Assembly: GCF_000186865.1 (NCBI RefSeq)
Contig: NW_008705573.1
Span: 2,373 to 66,372 of the forward strand
DNA from: Aureococcus anophagefferens
Taxonomy: Eukaryota; Sar; Pelagophyceae; Pelagomonadales; Pelagomonadaceae
Length of the DNA: 64,000 bases
Reading direction: 5' to 3'
In this document: one piece after another, positions 8,915 to 16,104 of the stretch
How the letters are laid out: the number at the start of each line of letters is the position of its first letter
Position numbering within the stretch: position 1 is the stretch's first letter
Notes under the pieces: generated by a model
What the model saw: only the letters and a program-made list of their open reading frames with translations
The model's database searches: none
Told to the model about the DNA's origin: nothing
Position numbers and translations under genes: made by a program

Positions 8915-10267
8915 CTAACCCGCGAGGGGCGCGAGGTGGTTCGCGGGCGGCATCGCGCGCGGGGAGTCGCCGGCGGCGGGCCTCTCGGCGTCGTCGACGC
9001 GCCTCACCTTCTCCTCCGGGGCGACCTTCCCCGGTGCTGTCGCCGCGGAAGCGTAGACGTGGTAGTGGGCCGCGCAGTGCGCCTCCGCCGCCTTGCGCAG
9101 CTGCGCCTCCTCCTGGGCCGCTTGGGCCTTGGGCGTCCAGACCGTCGCGTACCACTCGCCAAAGTCCTCGGAGACGGGCGCGTCGCGCGGGCTCGCGAAC
9201 ACATGCTCGGCGGCGATGCCCGCGTCCGCGGCGACCGCCGCCACGCCCGCCGCGGCGCCCTGGGCGATGTCGTGCAGGCTCCCCAGCCGCGCGACGCGGC
9301 GGCTCTTCGCGTCGGCCTCGCGCCGCGCGTCGTTGACGAGCTTGTGGTGCAGGTCGCCGAGGTCGATGTCGTGGTGGTCGCCGTCGGCGCCGAGGGCCGT
9401 CCAGTGGTAGAAGCGGCGGATGGCGCGGCACGTGTCGGCGTCGACGATGCCCGACTCGACGAGCGCGGCGACGACGTAGTCGCTCTCGTAGACGGCGACG
9501 GTCCGCGGGTCCGCGCCCTGGTCCCGGATCTTCGCGAGCAGCAGCCCCTCGAGGTCCGGCTGGCAGGACTTGCCCTCGCGGATCCGCTTCTTCAGGCGGA
9601 TGTCGAAGAGCTGCGAGATCGTGTCCGAGAGCACGACGACGGCGAGCACGAGGAAGAACGAGCACACGAGCTTGTCCCGCGGCGTCCGCGGCGCGAAGTC
9701 GCCGTAGCCGACGGTCGTGCAGGTGACGACGGCGAAGTAAAAGGCCTCGAAGTGGCTGAGGTCGAGGAGGTGCCGCCACTTCTCCGTGAAGACGAAGAAG
9801 ACGACGACGAGCGGCGCCACGGCGACGGCGTAGACCCGCGGGTAGAAGATGAGCGAGTTCACGGTCGCCGGCGAGAAGCCCTCGATGGGCAGGTCGCCGA
9901 CGTTGACCATCTCGTGGCCGGCCAGGCGCATGATCGACTTCGTGAGCGTCCTGACGAGCGTCGCGAGCGCGCTCGCGTACTTCGACAGCGTCGTGAGCAC
10001 GAACACGATGCCCGCGAGGATGAGCGCGCAGGACGCGAGCTGCCCGGCGTTCGTCGTCGGCGAGATGTCGCCGTAGCCGATGGTCGTGACCGTCACGGAG
10101 AGGAAATAGATGGAGTCGACCGTCGACCAGCCCTCGAACCGATGCAACACCAGGATGCCGACGACGTAATAGCTCGCGATGATGAACAGGTCCTTCAGCA
10201 CCGCGCCGAGCGACCGGTGGTCCGAGCCCCAGCGGCGCAACCGCACGAACAACAACGAGCACAGCAT
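8915..10267 (-). CDS. Two-pore-domain potassium channel
   Basis: 450 residues with two selectivity filters, TVTTIGYGD near residue 60 and VTCTTVGYGD near residue 190. Each is preceded by a pore helix and flanked by hydrophobic segments (IIASYYVVGILVL; CALILAGIVFVL; VAVAPLVVVFFVF; FFLVLAVVVLSDTI). This is the architecture of tandem-pore K+ channels (plant TPK / animal K2P). The C-terminal ~200 residues are cytosolic. They contain DLEGLLLAKIRDQGADPRTV and a helical region but no convincing EF-hand, unlike plant TPKs. Location is probably plasma membrane or vacuole; the sequence does not decide. Its stop codon touches that of the DUF5107 gene. Confidence 0.9.
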   Translation of the reverse strand: MLCSLLFVRLRRWGSDHRSLGAVLKDLFIIASYYVVGILVLHRFEGWSTVDSIYFLSVTVTTIGYGDISPTTNAGQLASCALILAGIVFVLTTLSKYASALATLVRTLTKSIMRLAGHEMVNVGDLPIEGFSPATVNSLIFYPRVYAVAVAPLVVVFFVFTEKWRHLLDLSHFEAFYFAVVTCTTVGYGDFAPRTPRDKLVCSFFLVLAVVVLSDTISQLFDIRLKKRIREGKSCQPDLEGLLLAKIRDQGADPRTVAVYESDYVVAALVESGIVDADTCRAIRRFYHWTALGADGDHHDIDLGDLHHKLVNDARREADAKSRRVARLGSLHDIAQGAAAGVAAVAADAGIAAEHVFASPRDAPVSEDFGEWYATVWTPKAQAAQEEAQLRKAAEAHCAAHYHVYASAATAPGKVAPEEKVRRVDDAERPAAGDSPRAMPPANHLAPLAG

Positions 10268-10355
10268 CCTCAGTGGTCCTCAAACGAAGGCAGCGTCCAT
10301 GCTCGCAGCGCCGTTACGCTTGGTTGAACCTTCAACAACGAGTAAAATTTTAAAT

Positions 10356-11111
10356 TCAGAGCATGGTCTCCCGGTCGTCGCCGCGGTGCGCCATGGCGCC
10401 GCCGGCGGCCGGCCGCGGCCGCGGCGGCGGCTGGTTCGGGTGGTCGAACTTGGCGAGGTACGCCATGAACGACGTCTTGGCGCGGCCGTAGTACGAGTGG
10501 GGGTCGGTCCAGGTGTTGTAGGCCTCCGTCTTCTGCTTGCGGCAGCAGTGGACGATGCACTTCGTGCGAAACAGCGTGACGCCGCCCATGATGAACGTCG
10601 CGATGAGCATCGCGATCGTCAGCGTCGCGAGCAGCGTCACGATGCGGCGGTATTTGTGCCGGAGGTTTTTGTTGTCGCACTTTGTGTCGTAGCGCAGGTA
10701 GACGTCGACCGTCGGCGCGACGGAGACGCTGGGCTGGGACGTCGTCGGCGATCGGGACGGCGCGAAGCTCGCCGTCGGGCTCTTCGTCGGCGGTCTCGAA
10801 AGCGTCGGAGCGCTCGTCGGCAGCGCGCTCGGCGCGGGCGACGGCAGCGGAGAAGGAGCGGACACGCTCGGACGCGGCGTCGGCGCAAAGGTCGACGTCG
10901 GAGATGACGATGGCAGGAGCGACGGCGCGCCCGTGGCGGGCATGGCCGTCGGCGTCGGCGTCGGCAGCTCGGACGGCGCCGGCGTCGGCGGGAGCTCGAC
11001 GTCTTCTTCGAGGACTCTGCGGGCGTACGTGCTTCCGTACGTGCTTCCGATGAGCAACGCCGCGACGACGACGGCGCCGCGGCGGAACATGGGGCTGCCT
11101 CTCGCAGCCAC
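10356..11111 (-). CDS. Signal-anchored protein with PTP/S-rich stalk and one TM
   Basis: 251 residues: a hydrophobic N-terminus (FRRGAVVVAALLIGSTYGS), then ~110 residues of low-complexity Pro/Thr/Ser (repeats such as LPTPTPTAMP and APTPRPSVSAPSPLPSP), then VDVYLRYDTKCDNKNLRHKYR. A transmembrane helix follows (IVTLLATLTIAMLIATFIMGGVTLF), then a Cys-containing cytosolic tail (CIVHCCRKQKTEAYNTW). The stalk is probably heavily O-glycosylated and extracellular. Such PTPxP-rich proteins are common in stramenopile genomes and usually have no assigned function. Confidence 0.65.
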   Translation of the reverse strand: MAARGSPMFRRGAVVVAALLIGSTYGSTYARRVLEEDVELPPTPAPSELPTPTPTAMPATGAPSLLPSSSPTSTFAPTPRPSVSAPSPLPSPAPSALPTSAPTLSRPPTKSPTASFAPSRSPTTSQPSVSVAPTVDVYLRYDTKCDNKNLRHKYRRIVTLLATLTIAMLIATFIMGGVTLFRTKCIVHCCRKQKTEAYNTWTDPHSYYGRAKTSFMAYLAKFDHPNQPPPRPRPAAGGAMAHRGDDRETML

Positions 11112-11248
11112 CAGCCTGTTGTGCCAAAAGTTCGAGGTTCACCGCTTTACATTGTACTTTGTGTATCTCTCGTTTGCCCTCTTCGTGCTCTCCGGCGCCA
11201 AGGGCTGCGTGCTCGCCGCGGTCCTCGCCTTCTTGAGATTCGTCAACG

Positions 11249-11881
11249 ATGTCCGCGTCGCAACAGACGTTTCTCCCGCAAAAGAGCCTGTGCCCGCTGT
11301 GGAAGGACGGCTTCGAGACCTGGCACATCTGGGTCTTCCTCTCCGGCCTCGTCTTCGGGAACCTCTGGCTCATCACGTCGGGGACCATCGAGCGACCGAC
11401 GCCCGGCAAGCTGCCGCTCGATGCGATTGTCACGCCGTCGAACGAGGTCTTCCGCCTCATGCTGCTCACGACGTGCGTGCTCTTCGCGAAGACGCACGCG
11501 ATGGCGTGGGCGCAGGTGCTGACCGCGTGCAAGAACAACTCCTTCTCCAAGAACCCCTGGGACTACGCGACGGGCTCGGCCAAGGTCGCGCCCCGCAAAA
11601 CGGAGCAGGACCTGGTCAAGACGACGCTGCACAACATCCACGGCAACGACGTCGAGAACGTCCCGCTGACGCTGACGCTCCACGCGCTGCTCGTGCTCGT
11701 GCAGCCGACGCTCGCGACGGCCAGGCTCATCTTCGTCACCTACGCCGCCTCGCGCGTCGCCCACACCTTCTGGTACGCCTGGTACGGGAGCCACGAGATC
11801 CGCGCCATCTTCTGGTCCCTCAACTGCTGGGCGAACTACGCGACGGTCTGCCAGCTCCTCGCCGCCTGCGACGTTCTCTAA
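11249..11881 (+). CDS. MAPEG-family microsomal glutathione S-transferase
   Basis: 210 residues with four hydrophobic segments in MAPEG spacing. Family signatures of MGST1-type members are visible: a loop followed by HNIHGNDVENVPLTLTLHALLVLVQP (hxNDxEN...), then VTYAASRVAHTFWYAWYG, which supplies the Arg/His/Tyr cluster near the glutathione site. Likely an ER or plastid-envelope enzyme conjugating or reducing lipid electrophiles with glutathione. Length is slightly above the usual ~150-160 residues owing to an N-terminal extension (MSASQQTFLPQKSLCPLWKDG). Confidence 0.85.
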   Translation: MSASQQTFLPQKSLCPLWKDGFETWHIWVFLSGLVFGNLWLITSGTIERPTPGKLPLDAIVTPSNEVFRLMLLTTCVLFAKTHAMAWAQVLTACKNNSFSKNPWDYATGSAKVAPRKTEQDLVKTTLHNIHGNDVENVPLTLTLHALLVLVQPTLATARLIFVTYAASRVAHTFWYAWYGSHEIRAIFWSLNCWANYATVCQLLAACDVL

Positions 11882-11985
11882 GGGACGTGTTGCTGCGAAG
11901 CCGGGTGTGCCCCGCCGCGAGGCCGCGGCGAAGATCGATACTTACGGGTGGGGAGCGGGGGGCGCGCGCGTCTTCCGCGCGTCTT

Positions 11986-13002
11986 CTACGCGAGGCCCTG
12001 GAGCACGTTGAAGTAGTAGTTGCACTCCAAAAACCCGTCTTCGTCGAGGTCCGTGCAGTGGACGGCGTTCTTGACGACGGACTTGCCGAAGGTGGCCCGG
12101 AGGCTCTTCGGTCGGAGCGCCTGCGCGAGCTTGATGTCCGCGGGCCCGCAGAACTCGCGGAAGGACGCGACGTCGGAGCGGATCTGGACGGCGAGGGCCG
12201 CGCCCTCGAGGCAGTGGGCGACGATGTCCTCGTGGCGCGGCATGACGCCCTTGTAGGGCGCGAAGAACTCGTGGGCCATCTTCGCGTCGAGCGTCACGAG
12301 CTGGAAGCCCGCGACCTCGAAGCCGCTCTCGACGATGGCGGTCAGGACGTCGCCGAGCTTCCGCTCCTCGACGACGTGGGGCTTGACGAGGCAGAGCGTG
12401 CAGGGCGCGCCCGCCTCGAGCTCGACCGTCGCGCCGTTGCGGCCGAGGAGCGACGCGTCGACGCCGACCAGGGCCGCCTCGACCCCGGCGCAGGCGCTCA
12501 GCACGCGCTCGAGGTCCGCGGCGGCGGAGGTGGACCCGTGCGTGTAGACGTCGACGTAGACCGCGACGCCGCCGCGCGAGCCGCGCGTGAGCGCGTCTCG
12601 CAGCCCCGGCTCGAGCTCGTCGAGGGCGAGCGTCTTGAGGGCCCGGAGGCTCGTGAAGTTCGCCTGGAGCGCGCCGACGACGCCCGGCAGGTCCGCGGGG
12701 CTCCCGACGCGCACGCAGCCCGTCGCGGAGCTCGTCATCGCCTCCGCGTAGAGGCCCGTGCCGAGATCCGCGGGCGCCAGGACCTGGAGCGCGCGGCCGA
12801 AGACGTTGACGACGGAGCCCACGTAGAGCCGGTCCCGCGTCACCTCGGGGCAGTAGATGCGCTTCAGGTACATCTTGTTGCACTTCGTGTCCAGCAGCTC
12901 GAGCGTGCAGTCCTTGTAGCTGTTGAGGCGGTACTCGCGCACGAGCTGGGCGCGCTCGTCAAAGTACTGCACATTGTACGCGAGGATGTCGTCCGTCGGC
13001 AT
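11986..13002 (-). CDS. NME7: NME7-like DM10 plus nucleoside-diphosphate-kinase protein
   Basis: 338 residues. Residues ~1-90 form a DM10 domain (VQYFDERAQLVREYRLNSYKD... TKCNKMYLKRIYCPEVTRDRLYVGSVVNVFGR). A divergent first NDK-like region follows, then a C-terminal NDK domain starting CTLCLVKPHVVEERKLGDVL and ending with FGKSVVKNAVHCTD, whose His matches the phosphohistidine of NDKs (NAVHGSD). DM10 plus tandem NDK is the diagnostic architecture of NME7, a gamma-tubulin ring complex and axonemal protein in other eukaryotes. The first NDK copy lacks a clear catalytic motif. Confidence 0.88.
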   Translation of the reverse strand: MPTDDILAYNVQYFDERAQLVREYRLNSYKDCTLELLDTKCNKMYLKRIYCPEVTRDRLYVGSVVNVFGRALQVLAPADLGTGLYAEAMTSSATGCVRVGSPADLPGVVGALQANFTSLRALKTLALDELEPGLRDALTRGSRGGVAVYVDVYTHGSTSAAADLERVLSACAGVEAALVGVDASLLGRNGATVELEAGAPCTLCLVKPHVVEERKLGDVLTAIVESGFEVAGFQLVTLDAKMAHEFFAPYKGVMPRHEDIVAHCLEGAALAVQIRSDVASFREFCGPADIKLAQALRPKSLRATFGKSVVKNAVHCTDLDEDGFLECNYYFNVLQGLA

Positions 13003-13433
13003 CTTGAGAAAGCTGCTGGCGCGGACCGTCGCGCGGCGCGAACCGTCGTCGCGGCGCCCACCAGTGTCCGCGTCGTTGCGCGGCGCCCAATGCTGCCCCG
13101 TTCAGATACTTGCGTGTTGAAGCGAAGCGCGCCGGTAGACGCCGGGCCGGTGCTCCTTTCGAGGCGTCTTTCGGCTGCGAGAGCTCGGCGTCGCGAGAGG
13201 TTCCAAGTCGTCGTCCATACGCGAGCGAAAGCTGCGACTGGTGCCGCGTTTCTCCGGCCGGCATCTCTCCGGCGACGTCGGCGACCCGGTGTGCCGCGGA
13301 GAAACAGCGTCGCATCTTACGCCGGAGCGCCCAACGCGCGCGCGCGCGTCCCGAGAACACGAGACGACGACCGCCGATGATGTCGAACCGTCTCTCTTCC
13401 ACCGCGCATCACCACCACGCAGCAAAACATCGT
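13003..13433. other. Intergenic, no supported gene
   Basis: About 430 bp between NME7 and a small ORF. Open frames exist on both strands but are Arg-rich antisense-like translations with no recognisable domain. It presumably holds the NME7 promoter. Confidence 0.5.
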
Positions 13434-13712
13434 TCAGTCGGGCTGGTCGATGGGCGCGTCCGCGGCCGCCGCGCCGCGGCCGCGCTCGCGGTCGCGTTTT
13501 CGTCGCGCCTCGACCTCCGTCGCGACGCGCTTGGCCTCGAGCCGCTGCGCGCGCTTGTAGCTCGTCCGCTGCTCCAGCGGGAGGTCCTCCTCGCCAAAGT
13601 CCGAGTCGTCGGAGCTCAGGCACTCGACGACGTCCTGGACGTAAAAGTCGTTGCCGTGCCGCTGCAGCACGGCCTGCCGCTTCGCGACCTCGAGCTCCTG
13701 CGGCGTCGGCAT
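13434..13712 (-). CDS. Small charged protein, hypothetical
   Basis: 92 residues from the ATG at 13712 (MPTPQELEVAKRQAVLQRHGNDFYVQDVVECLSS...). An acidic patch (SSDDSDFGEEDLPLEQ) is followed by a basic helical tail rich in Arg/Lys/Glu, suggesting a predicted coiled or disordered nuclear protein. An in-frame ATG at 13745 is also possible. It is divergent from the lipase gene 183 bp away. No family recognised; called because composition is balanced and non-shadow-like compared with the opposite strand. Confidence 0.4.
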   Translation of the reverse strand: MPTPQELEVAKRQAVLQRHGNDFYVQDVVECLSSDDSDFGEEDLPLEQRTSYKRAQRLEAKRVATEVEARRKRDRERGRGAAAADAPIDQPD

Positions 13713-13791
13713 GACGGAGAGCACGACACCGGAAGCGCCGAGCACCTCGTCGATCGATACGAATCGGAGAGCAGCCCGCCGGGGGGAGCGA

Positions 13792-13810
13792 CTCTCTCTC
13801 TCTCTCTCTC
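13792..13810. repeat. (CT)n microsatellite
   Basis: A 19-nt perfect CT run lies in the divergent intergenic region upstream of the lipase gene. Pyrimidine tracts like this can act in core promoters, but that is speculative here. Confidence 0.95.
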
Positions 13811-13895
13811 ACCACGATGAAAATGCGGCATCTTGAACCGGGTTGCAGACGCGATTTCTCTCCGACGCTCTCACACCACAGTCTGGCTGCCCATC

Positions 13896-14954
13896 ATGGC
13901 GGACTTCGAGTACTTCGAGTCGGTGGCGAGCTGCTGCGCGCCCGCCGAGGACGGCGTCGAGGAGGAGCCGCCCCAGTGGCACGTGTCGAACTCGCCGAGC
14001 TGCGCGCAGAGCGCGCTGGTCAACAGCCAGGGGCTCCACCTCGCCTGCTTCGAGTGGCCGCCGCTCGTCGCGCCCGTGCGCGGCGTCGTGCTGCTCTACC
14101 ACGGCATCGACAGCAACACGCGCTACGAGTTCCTGAGGCATCGGTCCATCCTGAGCGGCGGCGAGGCCCTGGGCCTCCAGTACGAGCGGTCGATGGTCCA
14201 GGCGCTGAACGAGGCGGGCTTCGTCTGCGTCGGCGCGGACATGCAGAGCTACGGCACGTCGGAGCGCGTCGAGGCCGACGCCATGGGCTACTTCGAGCGC
14301 TTCAGCGACATCGAGCGCGACGCGCGCCTCGTCTTCGAGGACGCGCGCGCGCGATACCCGAACGTGCCGGCGTTCGCGCTCGGCGTGAGCTACGGCGGGC
14401 TCGTGACGGCGTCGCTCGCCGCGGCCCTCGGCGGCACGGGGGACCTCGCGGGCGCCGTGCTCCTGGCGCCGGCGCTGAGCCTCGAGAAGCTCAAGGCCCA
14501 GCCGCTGAACGCGATCCTCTACCCGATCTCGACGCAGCTGAGCGCGTACTTCCCCCAGACGCCCCTCGCGGACAAGAGCCTCAACGTCAAGTTCCCGCTC
14601 CTCAAGGCCGACGACGCCATAGACGACTGCACGGGCGTCTACACGGGCAAGCTGCGCGCGCGCGTGGGCCACGAGACGCTCCTGGCGACGGACCGCGTCC
14701 GCGGCGCCGCGCCGACCGTGACGGCGCCGCTCCTCGTGGTCCACGCGCGCGGCGACACCATGTGCGACCCGGCGGGCTCCCTCGAATTCCACGCGCGCGC
14801 CGGCTCGAGCGACAAGACCTTCGTCTACGCGGACGCGATCGACGGCGTCGACGAGATGTGGCACGGCCTCACGCAGGAGCCGGGCTCCGACGCCGTCGCC
14901 GAGTACGTCTGCTCCTGGCTCCTCGCGCGCGCCTCCCGCGAGGCGCCGGGGTGA
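13896..14954 (+). CDS. Alpha/beta-hydrolase, monoacylglycerol-lipase-like
   Basis: 352 residues from the ATG at 13896, chosen over 13833 because the upstream part looks like 5'UTR. The oxyanion HG motif is in GVVLLYHGIDSN (residue ~69), the nucleophile elbow is G-V-S165-Y-G, and the acid and base are Asp287 (HARGDTMCD) and His323 (EMWHGLT), completing the Ser-Asp-His triad of the Hydrolase_4/monoglyceride lipase family. The cap region lies between (LLAPALSLEKLKAQPLN). No signal peptide; likely cytosolic or lipid-droplet-associated hydrolysis of monoacylglycerol or lysophospholipid. Confidence 0.88.
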   Translation: MADFEYFESVASCCAPAEDGVEEEPPQWHVSNSPSCAQSALVNSQGLHLACFEWPPLVAPVRGVVLLYHGIDSNTRYEFLRHRSILSGGEALGLQYERSMVQALNEAGFVCVGADMQSYGTSERVEADAMGYFERFSDIERDARLVFEDARARYPNVPAFALGVSYGGLVTASLAAALGGTGDLAGAVLLAPALSLEKLKAQPLNAILYPISTQLSAYFPQTPLADKSLNVKFPLLKADDAIDDCTGVYTGKLRARVGHETLLATDRVRGAAPTVTAPLLVVHARGDTMCDPAGSLEFHARAGSSDKTFVYADAIDGVDEMWHGLTQEPGSDAVAEYVCSWLLARASREAPG

Positions 14955-15320
14955 CGGACGTCGACTTTCTAACGTGCGCTTGTGGCGAGTACGGGTCGAG
15001 CCCGAGCCGCGCTGGCTTACGACCCCGGAGCTCCGGCGCTTCGACGACGACGTAGGACGACGAACTCGGCTCGTCGCGAGGCGCGAGGCGTCGCATCCGC
15101 ATCTTGGGGCGCGTCTCCGGGGCGGTCGAGACGCGCGCGGATTAACGCGCGGAGAGACTCGCTCTTGGCGCGTCCCGGGGCGCGCCGCGCCCGACTCGTC
15201 CTTCACCCAAGCTTCACAGTAAACATGGAGTCATGGTGCAGCACCTGATTCTCGTCGGGGATCGCCGCCTCGAAGGACTTGAGGCACTCGACCTTGTCGA
15301 CGCCGCACGTGCAAAAAACC
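14955..15320. other. Intergenic, no supported gene
   Basis: 366 bp between the lipase stop and the plastid-protein start. No coherent ORF or RNA gene is recognised. It should contain the promoter of the downstream gene. Confidence 0.5.
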
Positions 15321-16058
15321 ATGGCGCGCACGCTGCTCCTCCTCGCGGTCGTCCCCGCCCTCGCGCTCCAGCCCCTGCGCGTCGCGCCGCGCCGCGCCGC
15401 GGCGCTGCGCGTGGGCAACATCGATCCCACGTCGCCGGAGATGATGGCCGAGTTCGAGAAGCTCAAGGACGTGAGCATGGCCGACATCAACGCCGAGCTG
15501 GAGATGATGGGCATCCCGACGACGCCCGACATGGACGACATGTCCGTGAAGCTCCGCCTCATGGAGGCGCGCATCATCATGGGCGCGCCCGACGCCGCGG
15601 GCCCGCCGGCCGGCGCGTCGGCGTACGAGTTCCTCATCTACGAGAAGCCGGAGATCAAGACCTACGTCGACGGCCTCTACAACAAGGGCGACATCAACGG
15701 CGCCAACGCCTTCATGGAGTACGTCAACGACCGCCCGGGCGCGGAGATGCGCTACGGCAAGGAGGACGTCTACAAGGCGGTCTTCGCCGTCGCCGAGGAG
15801 ATGATGGCCGCGCCGTCCTTCACGTCCGCCAAGCTGTCCTTCGCGGGCTTCCCCATGATGGGCGAGGACGCGCTGCGGGGCCAGATGGAGTCCGTCGGCG
15901 CCGTCGTCACGTTCTCCATCGACGAGGAGGACCCGGTCCTCGGGTGCAAGGGCAAGGTCGAGTTCGAGGAGGAGGCGTCCGCCGTCACGGCCGTCGACAA
16001 GTGGGACGGCGCCGACATGGGCAACGAGGTCACGCTCACGCTGAAATACCTCGCGTAG
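15321..16058 (+). CDS. Plastid-targeted protein of unknown function
   Basis: 245 residues from the ATG at 15321 (context AAAACCATGG). The N-terminus MARTLLLLAVVPALALQPLRVAPRRAA is a signal peptide followed by an Arg/Ala transit-like region, the bipartite presequence of secondary plastids. The mature part is acidic and Met-rich (MMAEFEKLKDVSMADINAELEMMGIP) and contains YEFLIYEKPEIKTYVDGLYNKGDINGANAFMEYVND. It ends in a beta-rich segment (VTFSIDEEDPVLGCKGKVEF, EVTLTLKYLA). No family recognised. An in-frame upstream ATG at 15279 would disrupt the signal peptide. Confidence 0.7.
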   Translation: MARTLLLLAVVPALALQPLRVAPRRAAALRVGNIDPTSPEMMAEFEKLKDVSMADINAELEMMGIPTTPDMDDMSVKLRLMEARIIMGAPDAAGPPAGASAYEFLIYEKPEIKTYVDGLYNKGDINGANAFMEYVNDRPGAEMRYGKEDVYKAVFAVAEEMMAAPSFTSAKLSFAGFPMMGEDALRGQMESVGAVVTFSIDEEDPVLGCKGKVEFEEEASAVTAVDKWDGADMGNEVTLTLKYLA

Positions 16059-16104
16059 GCGCGCCGCCCTAAAGAAAGCGACGGGCAAACTTAGGTCCGC
16101 CGCG

